Assembly (NCBI RefSeq): GCF_000185145.2
Contig: NZ_GL833119.1
Coordinates: forward strand, 1,615,464-1,679,463
From: Hoylesella oralis ATCC 33269
GTDB taxonomy: Bacteria > Bacteroidota > Bacteroidia > Bacteroidales > Bacteroidaceae
Reading direction: 5' to 3'
Length of the DNA stretch: 64,000 nt
Shown: in pieces, positions 55,201 to 62,040 of the stretch
How positions within the stretch are numbered: position 1 is the stretch's first letter
Layout: each line of letters begins with the position of its first letter
Translations under genes and position numbers: made by a program
The notes under the pieces: model-generated
What the model was told of the DNA's origin: nothing
Seen by the model: the letters and a program-made list of their open reading frames with translations, nothing else
The model's database searches: none

Positions 55201-56932
55201 GCGGGTGTATAAAGTGGAGTTCACCCTCAACGACGAGGTGAAGGCCTCACGCTACGCCAACAAGGGCGGCCACGTGGCCAGCCTGCCCACGGCCCAGGAG
55301 CTGCTCGGCACGGACTACGACGCAAGAAAAACCTATACGCTCACCTTCGACGGCGACTTCTCGGACGCCACCACCATCGATGCCAACCGCACCGTGGCTG
55401 CAACCGTGGCAGTAAGCTGCTTCAACATCGCCACGAAAGACGACTGGAAGGAGTTCTGCGACCTCGTGAAGAACGGACTGGACAAGCTCAACGCCAAGAT
55501 GACCGCCGACGTCGACCTCGGCGAGGAAATCGTGATGGTGGGCACAAATGTCGCTTATCGTTATTCCGGCACCTTCGACGGACAGGGACACACGCTCTCT
55601 ATCGACTGGCATCCCAGTTCAGACGACATAGCCCCCTTCAAGTATGTGAGGGACGCCACCATACGCAACCTGCACGTCAAAGGGAAGATCACATCTGGAA
55701 GTTGCTGGATTTCCGGATTAGCTTATGGCGTGTCCGGCACAACCACCATCTCCAACTGCGTCAGCGATGTGAATATCACGAGCAGCTATGCCGATGACTT
55801 TTGCTATGCGTCGAGCATGATTCGTAGAATATACAACAGTGGTTGGGTTACATTTAACGACTGTCTCGTAAAGGGAACGCTCAACGCCACGACGGACAAA
55901 GGCAGGGAATATATGGGCGTATTTGTATCTAAGCAGTTTGGCAAATGCACCCTGAACAACTGCCTCTACGCAGGCACGAACAACGCCAGCAAAGGCGGCT
56001 ACACATTCGCTCCGAACCCCATCCTCAACAACTGCTACTACCTCAACCCCTGCTGCAACAAACAAGGCATACAGATAACTGAGAAGCAGCTCAAGAACGG
56101 CGAGGTGGCCAAGATGCTGCAGGGCGACCGCAAGGACAACAGCTACTGGGCACAGGTGCTGGGCGAGACGCCGAGTCCTTACAGCGAAGCCGACAAGGCA
56201 AAGGCCAACTATGTATATTATAATAAGGTGAACAACGACTGGATGTGCGACAACTTCGTGCTCACCGACGAAAAGCCACTGCCCATCGGCATCGACTTTA
56301 CTGCTGCCAACGCCACCTACGAGCGCGACTTCACCGCGGAAAAGGGCACTCTCTGTCTGCCTTACGAGCTGCCCGTCAGCGGTTTCAAGGCATACATCCT
56401 CTCGGGCGGCCAAGGAAGCAAAGTCTACTTCAATGAAGTGAACGATAAGCTCGAGGCCTATAAGCCGTATCTGCTCACAGCCAACGGCACGCTGCAGCTC
56501 GGCGGCACGAACATAGAGGTGAAAGCATTCAAAGCCGACGCCCTAAAGACCACCGTCGGCACGGGCCACAGCATGACAGGCACGGTAGACGGCGTGGACA
56601 ACGCTTCCGCTGCCGCCGCCAACGCCTACATCTTACAGCCCGACGGCCTGTTCCACAAGGTAACAGCCGGCAACACCGCCGCCATGGTTCCCGCTTATCA
56701 TGCCTATATCACTTGTCCTAAGGGCTCGGGTGCCAAGCAACTCTCCATCATCTTCGACGACGAGACCACCGGCATCGATGGCGTAACGACGGACGGTGCG
56801 ACGGACATGAAGAACGGTCCGGTGTATGACCTGCAAGGCCGCCGCGTGGCCGACCGTCTTGACGACGCCGCACGCCACCAACTGCCCGCGGGCGTGTATA
56901 TCGTGGGAGGACGGAAGGTAGTCGTGAAGTAA
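52235..56932 (+). CDS. Large secreted modular surface protein 3 (longest)
   Basis: A 1565-residue protein. The start is placed at 52235 (MKHSITIQRL), which gives a clean signal peptide; an open frame upstream to 52100 is repeat sequence. Order: signal peptide 1-24; unique N-terminal part to about 230; Ig-like segments to about 400; then three beta-helix modules (starting near 405, 740 and 1080), separated by MBG-like repeats (KKVYQVNFTYNNEVKASRYA; KRVYKVEFTLNDEVKASRYA); then the shared C-terminal domain and the tail GVYIVGGRKVVVK. Its Ig/first-module stretch (DNA 53081-54042) is almost identical to that of protein 1. Probably surface-exposed and adhesin-like; the ligand is unknown. Confidence 0.75.
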   Translation: MKHSITIQRLCLFLFVLVLALPAVATNYDREGYEIFRSRETVEKIGKNKEVPTLQKGKVKIWFSGMGIGSSNCKTTSGTGNSAIYEMGFSAFIHVRADDGYAIRWIILRDTEGGADYDKPEGIKRIGSVSPGYQYYFEKNSISNSGISGGNQNNLNDDNNNIVVTQYDATEQTVYIRTHSTLKWGKFKVRDIIVGYVKVPKARYEKDSYDIYTVSKSFMPSLDKGGYDGGSIEYKLNNNDIADVYGDGSLKLKHPGTGVLTATFPSNAKFGKTQCSTKINVMRDNVTFYLKGTENHIFTKGSNAGHALPNAFDFVKTLTASKTDFDKNNSGFSITSNNSDIIRVTDAKAGNLAFGGTTGRATLTFRQEQTDHYDAHSFSQEFIVVRTDENNTVLIKDKNEWDMFAFTVNDLGFNTLNAHLEADINLGTSITMVGTRSGQKYAGTFNGNGHSITMNWTGDNIAPFSLVEGATFMNLRTKGQITTRNEFASGLISEAYASCTISKCVSEVSITCNANKRSGSAGFIKNIKTSAKVTFDDCVSSGTFNGSTSAAKEGWAGFARYNNGECTLNNCLYIGTNNAGNNSYTFTPNAKTKNCYYRDACGEAQGTQITAEQLRNGEVAYQLQKGRNEQVWGQTIGTNNEPRLIAFDNSAKKVYQVNFTYNNEVKASRYANSGKTVSLPTLTAKDLLGTGYNEHHYYTLAFAEGFNENTTVTGDKQVRINLTEKDCYEITSKADWKAFCDLVNGGQNKLDAKLTQNVDLGGDIVQVGTYNKDYGGTFDGQNHTLTLNWNATASDIAPFRRVSGATIKNLRTEGTIKSSHMYIGGLIDEAYGENTVTGCVSNVNITSTFSTNRSGAGGLISYIGSKGSVNITDCLVKGKIDATTEKGKEGIGGFVYANNGACTMNNCLYLGENNATNNTGESHTFANRATITNCYYLNPCGDAQGDRVTAEQLRNGAVAYKLQNGRSELFWGQTLGSDNEPMPTDKIEKRVYKVEFTLNDEVKASRYANKGGHVASLPTAQELLGTDYDARKTYTLTFDGDFSDATTIDANRTVAATVAVSCFNIATKDDWKEFCDLVKNGLDKLNAKMTADVDLGEEIVMVGTNVAYRYSGTFDGQGHTLSIDWHPSSDDIAPFKYVRDATIRNLHVKGKITSGSCWISGLAYGVSGTTTISNCVSDVNITSSYADDFCYASSMIRRIYNSGWVTFNDCLVKGTLNATTDKGREYMGVFVSKQFGKCTLNNCLYAGTNNASKGGYTFAPNPILNNCYYLNPCCNKQGIQITEKQLKNGEVAKMLQGDRKDNSYWAQVLGETPSPYSEADKAKANYVYYNKVNNDWMCDNFVLTDEKPLPIGIDFTAANATYERDFTAEKGTLCLPYELPVSGFKAYILSGGQGSKVYFNEVNDKLEAYKPYLLTANGTLQLGGTNIEVKAFKADALKTTVGTGHSMTGTVDGVDNASAAAANAYILQPDGLFHKVTAGNTAAMVPAYHAYITCPKGSGAKQLSIIFDDETTGIDGVTTDGATDMKNGPVYDLQGRRVADRLDDAARHQLPAGVYIVGGRKVVVK

Positions 56933-56943
56933 AATATCTTTTC

Positions 56944-57012
56944 ATCGGGGGCGCGGCGCAGGGGCGTGATTTATCATGTTCCGCTCCAACCGGAAACGGG
57001 CGCGCCCCCGAT
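56944..57012 (+). repeat. GC-rich palindromic element, copy 4
   Basis: Perfect 12-bp arms, 12 bp after the stop of protein 3. The 750-bp gene-free stretch 56933-57682 then holds, in order, a tandem repeat, a short chimeric ORF, two further two-hairpin elements and the shared leader. Confidence 0.85.
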
Positions 57013-57111
57013 AACCCGCAACCCTATATATATATATAATAAGGTGAAAACGACAAACGACGGCAGGCTTGCCGGGCTCGGGGAACACATCCCGACAAAT
57101 GCCGAGAGGCT

Positions 57112-57215
57112 TGCAGAACCTCTGCAAACGCCAAAGTATAACGGATGTTAAATGCAGAACCTCTGCAAACGCCACGGCAAACGACGGCAGACTTGCAGAA
57201 CCTCTGCAAACGCCA
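57112..57215. repeat. 41-bp tandem repeat, three units
   Basis: The core TGCAGAACCTCTGCAAACGC (22 nt including the final CA) recurs at 57112, 57153 and 57194 with an exact 41-bp period. Each core contains the palindrome TGCAGA-ACC-TCTGCA. The intervening 19 nt are partly similar to each other (CGGCAAACGACGG appears repeatedly), so this is a degenerate tandem repeat rather than a spacer array. Confidence 0.75.
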
Positions 57216-57281
57216 CGGCAAACGACGGGACGAAAAACAAGAAATATGTTTTAATCATTTAATCAAAAAAAAGAATTTATT

Positions 57282-57428
57282 ATGGCAAACGAAGGTAAAA
57301 TCATTCAGATTGGCAGTATTCACCTGTCGGCTCATCAACTCGTCTCGGCGAAGCTGACTGAAAGAGTGTGCCTCACGGCACAGAAATTCTACAAATCTGG
57401 ACAAATTGAACAAATAGAAAAGAAATAG
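57282..57428 (+). other. Short chimeric ORF running into a repeat element
   Basis: A 48-codon ORF starting MANEGKIIQIGSIHLS, preceded by an AT-rich leader typical of gene starts in this genome. After about 11 codons it continues into a two-hairpin element (57320-57415, with TCGGC-GAA-GCTGA and TGTGCC-TCAC-GGCACA). It looks like a gene start overwritten by a repeat; the original gene is not identifiable. Confidence 0.35.
57320..57415 (+). repeat. Two-hairpin element, copy 7
   Basis: Part of the 27-nt arm (CACCTGTCGGCTCATCAACT), hairpin 1 with one G-U pair (TCGGC-GAA-GCTGA) and hairpin 2 TGTGCC-TCAC-GGCACA. Confidence 0.7.
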
Positions 57429-57431
57429 ATA

Positions 57432-57538
57432 ATGATAAAAATTGGAGGATTTGGAATGATTTGGAAAGATTTGGGGGATTTCTCGGCGAAGCCGACTGAG
57501 GGAGTGCCCTGCGGGCAGAAATCCTACAAATCGGGACA
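57432..57538 (+). repeat. Two-hairpin element, copy 8
   Basis: Hairpin 1 TCGGC-GAA-GCCGA and a hairpin 2 with a different stem, TGCCC-TGC-GGGCA, again paired on both sides. The flanks GGATTTGG and AAATCCTACAAATC also complement each other in part. Confidence 0.75.
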
Positions 57539-57580
57539 AATCATAACAAATAATTATTTTCAAACTTCAAATTTCAAAAC
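57539..57580 (+). promoter_or_regulatory. 42-nt identical leader, copy 3
   Basis: Identical to the leaders at 49120 and 52162. Here about 100 bp of very AT-rich sequence with repeated TTTCAAA/TTTAATT motifs separates it from the start of protein 4. Confidence 0.6.
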
Positions 57581-57682
57581 GCAACGCTTATGGTTTAATT
57601 TCAAATTCAATCTTAATGATTCATTTCAAACTTTAATTTCAAACTCAATGTTTAATTATTTAAATTTTAATTTCAATTTAAC

Positions 57683-60600
57683 ATGAAACATTTAATTACA
57701 ATTCAGAGGCTCTGCCTCTTTCTATTAGTCTTCTTGCTGGCCGCGCCGGCGTGGAGCAAATCCGAAACATGGAAGGCACGCGACCGAAAGAAACGCGAAG
57801 TAGAGGGCACACGTACGTCCGCCGACGGTATTGTTACCGTCACGTGGAGCGACTGCAAGACCGGGCCGGCATTGACGGCTGCCAACCGCAACTGGGTGAT
57901 GAAAAATGGTTCTTCCGTTACCATCAGCTGTAAGGATGGCTGGCGGGTGCGCGGTTTTCGCATCCGCGAACAGCTGGAGAACCCAACCTACATCAACTGC
58001 GTGGATGACAATCGCTATAAGAAAACTTATTATGGATCCAGTGACGAAACTCATGAAAAATCACTAAATATCAGCTGCTGGGACGCGCCCAGCCAAGACA
58101 TTAGGATAGAAGCGATAAACGACGTGGAGTTCGCGGTGTACGAGATAGATTATGTAAAGGCCGTCAGCGTGGGATTTAAGCATTCACAGTATAATGTATA
58201 CTCCATGTCGGGTTGGATAACGCCCGAAATCATCTCCAATGGGCACACCGGCAATGTCCGGTACTCTCTGGAGAATAATGGCACTATCGCGAAAGTCCTC
58301 GATGGGGGTAAGTTACATATTATGCGCCCCGGAAAGGGAGTCTTCACCGTCACTTACCTTGCCAATGGCACATATGCCAAATCGGAGGGTAGCACTACTA
58401 TCAACGTGATGCGCGACAAGGTAACCTTCAGTAAGAAAAATGAGGTCAACCTGATTTCCTGCGGCGATGATTACGGCATATTCGAGTTGTTCAACCATAA
58501 CACGAGCAGTCACAGAGATTACAATACGAACAATGGGGGATTCAGCGTTACCAGCAGCAATCCCAATGTCATCAAATTTGACGGCAGGCTTAGGTGTGGC
58601 AGTAAGGCTGGCGAGGTGACCATCACCATCAAACAGGCGCAGAACGATTACTACGAGGCGGCCTCCTTCTCGCAGACTTTCTATGTGATACGCAGGGACC
58701 GCAACGGCGCGATGCTCATCAAGGACGCCGACGAGTGGAAGCTGTTCTGCAAACTCGTCAACGAAAAGGGCATGACCAATCTCAACGCCCGCCTCGACGG
58801 CGACGTCAACCTCGGAGGGGACATTGTGATGGTGGGTACTTCCAGATCTTACTCCGGCACCTTCGACGGACAGGAACACGCGCTGAAGATCAACTGGAAT
58901 AGCGGCGATAGAAAATGGATAGCTCCTTTCCAAAATGTGGACGGCGCCACGATCAAGAACCTGCGCACCGAAGGAGAGATCAATTCGAACACCCACTTTT
59001 TGTCAGGATTGATTTGCAACGTCTATGGCACCACCACCATCTCGGGCTGCGTCAGCGCAGTGAACATCACGAGCACCTATAACGGTAGCGGATGCGACGC
59101 GGCGGGCATGATTGAATGCGTATGGCATAATGCCAAGGTTACCATCACCGACTGCGTCGTCAAGGGCAAGTTCAACGCCACGACGGAGAAAGGCAAGAGA
59201 TATATGGCCGGATTTGTAAATAATCAGTATGGCACCTGCACTCTGACCAACTGCCTCTACGCCGGCGAGAACAACTGCTCCAGGGGCTACACCTTCTGCA
59301 CGAACTCTTTCTCCGGCACCACCCTCAACAACTGCTACTACCTCAACGCCTGCGGTGAGGCACAGGGCACGCCGGTAACCAAGGAGCAGCTAAGGAACGG
59401 CTACGTAGCCTATAAGCTGCAGGCCGGCAGGGGGGAATACACGATTTGGGGACAAGATCTCGACAGCGACGCGCAGCCGATGCCTACCAACGCTCCCTTG
59501 AAGATGGTGTATGAAGTGAAGTTCAGCTACAAAGGACAGGTGAGAACCACCCGCTACGCCAACCGCGGCAAGGGTATCTACGGCTCGCTGCCCACGGCGA
59601 AGGAGATATTGGGCAGCAACTTCAACCCTCAAGATACTTATAATTTCACTTTCTCAGGCAAATTCACGACTTCCACCCCCATCACAGCCGACCGCACCGT
59701 GATTGTAACCATACTCATAAATAACTGTTACATGATAGGTTCGAAGGAAGAATGGAAAGAGTTCTGCGAACTCGTGAAGGACGGACAGACTAATCTCGAT
59801 GCCAAGATGACTGCCGACATCAACCTCGGCACGGACATCGCGATGGTGGGCAATAATGAGTACAGCTATGCCATCGTCGGTTCCGGCAGACCCTACACCG
59901 GCACCTTCGACGGGCAGGGGCATACGCTCAATGTCAGCTGGTATCCAAAAGAAGGCTACAAGATAGCCCCCTTCCAAAGTGTGAACAACGCCACCATCAA
60001 GAACCTGTGCGTTACAGGAAACATAAATTCTGAAATGGATAGAGGTATCTTTGGCGGATTGATTAGCAATGCGGACGGCAATACCACTATCACCAACTGC
60101 ATCACCGATATGCGTCTAACGATTAAAGATGGCGATGTTGGCGGCATGGTTTGCGAGATATTAGGAGGTAGTCTTACCATGACCAAATGCGTTACTAATG
60201 GCGTGATCACACTTGACAACAGGGGATATGGCGCCGGCATGATTTACTCTGGATATAACGCCTCGATTACCATGACCGACTGCCTCGTCAAAGTATTTTT
60301 CCGCCCGTCTGACTGGGCCCGACTTACGATGTCCGGGTTTATATATTCTCTTGATTATAAGAACGAGCCTACAACAAAACCAGTTACGCTGAACAACTGC
60401 CTCTACCTCGGCGCAGGCAATGTTACCCAATTGTACGGACCTTTAAGAACCTTTGCTCCCGAGAAGTACACCACCCTGAACAACTGCTACCACCTCAACA
60501 AATGCGGCGAAACGCCACAGGGCACGCAGGTAACCGAGAAGCAGCTCAAGAGCGGCGAGATAACCAAGCTCCTGCAGAACAACCGCACCGACGTTTGCCA

Positions 60601-61390
60601 TTGGGCACAGGTGCTGGGCGAAATGCCCAACCTCTACCACGCGCCCGACAAGAGCAGGACCAACTACGTTTACTACGACGAGGCGAACAGCCGCTGGACG
60701 TGCGAAGACTTCCGCCTCACCGACGGCACACCGCTGCCCATCGGGCTCGACTTCCTTGCCGTCAAGGCTACCTACGAGCGCCCCTTCAGCAGCAAGAACA
60801 ACGCCACGGTGTGCCTGCCCTACGAGCTGCCTCGTAACGGAAGTTTCGATGTCCACACCCTCTCGGGCGGCCAAGGAAGCAAAGTCTACTTCAAGCCTGT
60901 GAACGACAAGCTCGAGGCATACCGGCCGTATTACATCACGGCCAACGGCACGCCGCAGCTCGGCGGCACGAACCTGCAGGTGAAAGCTTTCCATGACGAC
61001 AATCTGAAGACCACCACCGGCACGGGCCACAGCATCACGGGTACGGTAGACGGCGTGGACAACGCCACCGCAGCAGCCGCCAACGCCTACATCCTGCAGG
61101 ACGACGGCCTGTTCCACAAGGTAACGACCGAGCACTCCGACGCCACGGTTCCCGCTTACCGCGCCTACATCATTTGTCCGAAAGCCTCGGGCGCCAAGGA
61201 ACTCTCCATCATCATCGACGGCGAGACCACCGGCATCGACGGCATGACGGACGATGCGGCAGGCACGAAGGACGGTCCGGTGTATGACCTGCAGGGCCGC
61301 CGCGTGGCCGACCGCCTCGACGACGCCGCACGCCACCAGCTGCCCGCAGGCGTGTATATCGTGAACGGCCGTAAGGTAGTCGTGAAGTAA
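57683..61390 (+). CDS. Large secreted modular surface protein 4
   Basis: A 1235-residue protein. Signal peptide 1-25 (...APAWSK). Unique N-terminal part to about 160, then Ig-like segments to about 345 (GNVRYSLENNGTIAKVLDGG). Two beta-helix modules start near 350 and 690; the second is longer and more irregular, with an added NCITDMRLTIKDGDVGGMV section. An MBG-like repeat (MVYEVKFSYKGQVRTTRYAN) joins them. The shared C-terminal domain (NYVYYDEANSRWTCEDFRLT onward) and the tail GVYIVNGRKVVVK follow. It is the most divergent member in the N-terminal half. Confidence 0.75.
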   Translation: MKHLITIQRLCLFLLVFLLAAPAWSKSETWKARDRKKREVEGTRTSADGIVTVTWSDCKTGPALTAANRNWVMKNGSSVTISCKDGWRVRGFRIREQLENPTYINCVDDNRYKKTYYGSSDETHEKSLNISCWDAPSQDIRIEAINDVEFAVYEIDYVKAVSVGFKHSQYNVYSMSGWITPEIISNGHTGNVRYSLENNGTIAKVLDGGKLHIMRPGKGVFTVTYLANGTYAKSEGSTTINVMRDKVTFSKKNEVNLISCGDDYGIFELFNHNTSSHRDYNTNNGGFSVTSSNPNVIKFDGRLRCGSKAGEVTITIKQAQNDYYEAASFSQTFYVIRRDRNGAMLIKDADEWKLFCKLVNEKGMTNLNARLDGDVNLGGDIVMVGTSRSYSGTFDGQEHALKINWNSGDRKWIAPFQNVDGATIKNLRTEGEINSNTHFLSGLICNVYGTTTISGCVSAVNITSTYNGSGCDAAGMIECVWHNAKVTITDCVVKGKFNATTEKGKRYMAGFVNNQYGTCTLTNCLYAGENNCSRGYTFCTNSFSGTTLNNCYYLNACGEAQGTPVTKEQLRNGYVAYKLQAGRGEYTIWGQDLDSDAQPMPTNAPLKMVYEVKFSYKGQVRTTRYANRGKGIYGSLPTAKEILGSNFNPQDTYNFTFSGKFTTSTPITADRTVIVTILINNCYMIGSKEEWKEFCELVKDGQTNLDAKMTADINLGTDIAMVGNNEYSYAIVGSGRPYTGTFDGQGHTLNVSWYPKEGYKIAPFQSVNNATIKNLCVTGNINSEMDRGIFGGLISNADGNTTITNCITDMRLTIKDGDVGGMVCEILGGSLTMTKCVTNGVITLDNRGYGAGMIYSGYNASITMTDCLVKVFFRPSDWARLTMSGFIYSLDYKNEPTTKPVTLNNCLYLGAGNVTQLYGPLRTFAPEKYTTLNNCYHLNKCGETPQGTQVTEKQLKSGEITKLLQNNRTDVCHWAQVLGEMPNLYHAPDKSRTNYVYYDEANSRWTCEDFRLTDGTPLPIGLDFLAVKATYERPFSSKNNATVCLPYELPRNGSFDVHTLSGGQGSKVYFKPVNDKLEAYRPYYITANGTPQLGGTNLQVKAFHDDNLKTTTGTGHSITGTVDGVDNATAAAANAYILQDDGLFHKVTTEHSDATVPAYRAYIICPKASGAKELSIIIDGETTGIDGMTDDAAGTKDGPVYDLQGRRVADRLDDAARHQLPAGVYIVNGRKVVVK

Positions 61391-61401
61391 AATCTCTTTT
61401 C

Positions 61402-61474
61402 ATCGGGGGCGCGGCAGGCGCAGGGGCGTGATTTATCATGTTCCGCCCCATCCGGAAACGGGCGCGCCCCCGAT
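61402..61474 (+). repeat. GC-rich palindromic element, copy 5
   Basis: Perfect 12-bp arms ATCGGGGGCGCG and CGCGCCCCCGAT, 12 bp after the stop of protein 4. Confidence 0.85.
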
Positions 61475-61493
61475 AACCCGTAACCCTATATAT

Positions 61494-61590
61494 AATGATA
61501 AAAATTGTAGGATTTGAAATGATTTGGAAAGATTTGGGAGATTTACTCGCCTGTCGGTTCATCAACTCGTCTCGGCGTAGCCGACTGAAA
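61494..61590 (+). repeat. Two-hairpin element, copy 9 (partial)
   Basis: Same structure as the partial copy at 48504-48590: arm plus hairpin 1 (TCGGC-GTA-GCCGA), no hairpin 2. It leads into the second small peptide gene. Confidence 0.75.
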
Positions 61591-61788
61591 ATTACCAATC
61601 CATTTTTATAAACATTCAAAATCAACTTTATAAACATTCAAACAAAATGAAAAAGTACATCAAACCAGAAATGAAATCGAAACTCATCGAGTTAGAAAAC
61701 TGCATCCTCGCCGGCTCCATCAGCGTGCCCATCGGCGACGACGACGATCCCGCAACGGGGCCGGCCCTGTCGAAGGATAACATCTTTG
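61541..61788 (+). repeat. 248-bp block identical to 48541-48788 (copy b)
   Basis: Perfect match to 48541-48788, exactly 13,000 bp downstream, ending inside the small peptide gene after the codons for KDNIF. Confidence 0.9.
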
Positions 61789-61850
61789 ACAAGGAGGAAG
61801 AGGAAGAGGGCAACTCAGACTGTTTCTCATTCTCGCTGTGGAACGATTAA
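61647..61850 (+). CDS. Small peptide with constant head and variable acidic/Ser tail (copy b)
   Basis: A 67-residue protein. Its first 47 residues are identical to the peptide at 48647, including the DNA. The tail is DKEEEEEGNSDCFSFSLWND, with a single extra cysteine, replacing GDDEDDAQ...SSSSPWDN. Both tails are acidic then Ser-rich and end in Trp with Asp/Asn. Unknown function; no signal peptide. It is the last gene before the mobC remnant. Confidence 0.65.
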   Translation: MKKYIKPEMKSKLIELENCILAGSISVPIGDDDDPATGPALSKDNIFDKEEEEEGNSDCFSFSLWND

Positions 61851-61860
61851 CGCTCTCTTT

Positions 61861-61905
61861 TCATCGGGGGCGCGGCGTGCAACAGGTGCCGAGCCCTCCC
61901 GATGA
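61861..61905 (+). repeat. GC-rich palindromic element, copy 6 (degenerate)
   Basis: The left arm TCATCGGGGGCGCGGC is intact, but the right half is replaced; TCATCGGG still pairs with CCCGATGA and is followed by TTAAAAAA. The rest of 61906-62040 shows no gene. Confidence 0.7.
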
Positions 61906-62040
61906 TTAAAAAATAGACGCACATATACAGTCCTAAATATATTCTCTCGAACATCTATCTTTCCATTTCCAATGGTAAGGTAACTATTCTCGGATCCTTT
62001 GCAATAAACAGATGCTCGGAGACATCGGTTGGTAAATGGG

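Noticed and set aside
57112-57215. CRISPR-like look: 22-nt repeats with 19-nt gaps
   Set aside because: Only three units, the gaps are partly similar to each other, there are no cas genes in the window, and the repeat is shorter than usual. A degenerate tandem repeat fits better.
48231-61590. Repeat elements read as short Arg/Ser-rich proteins (…INSSRRSR…)
   Set aside because: The open frames result from the repeat sequence itself; changes between copies preserve base pairing rather than codons.
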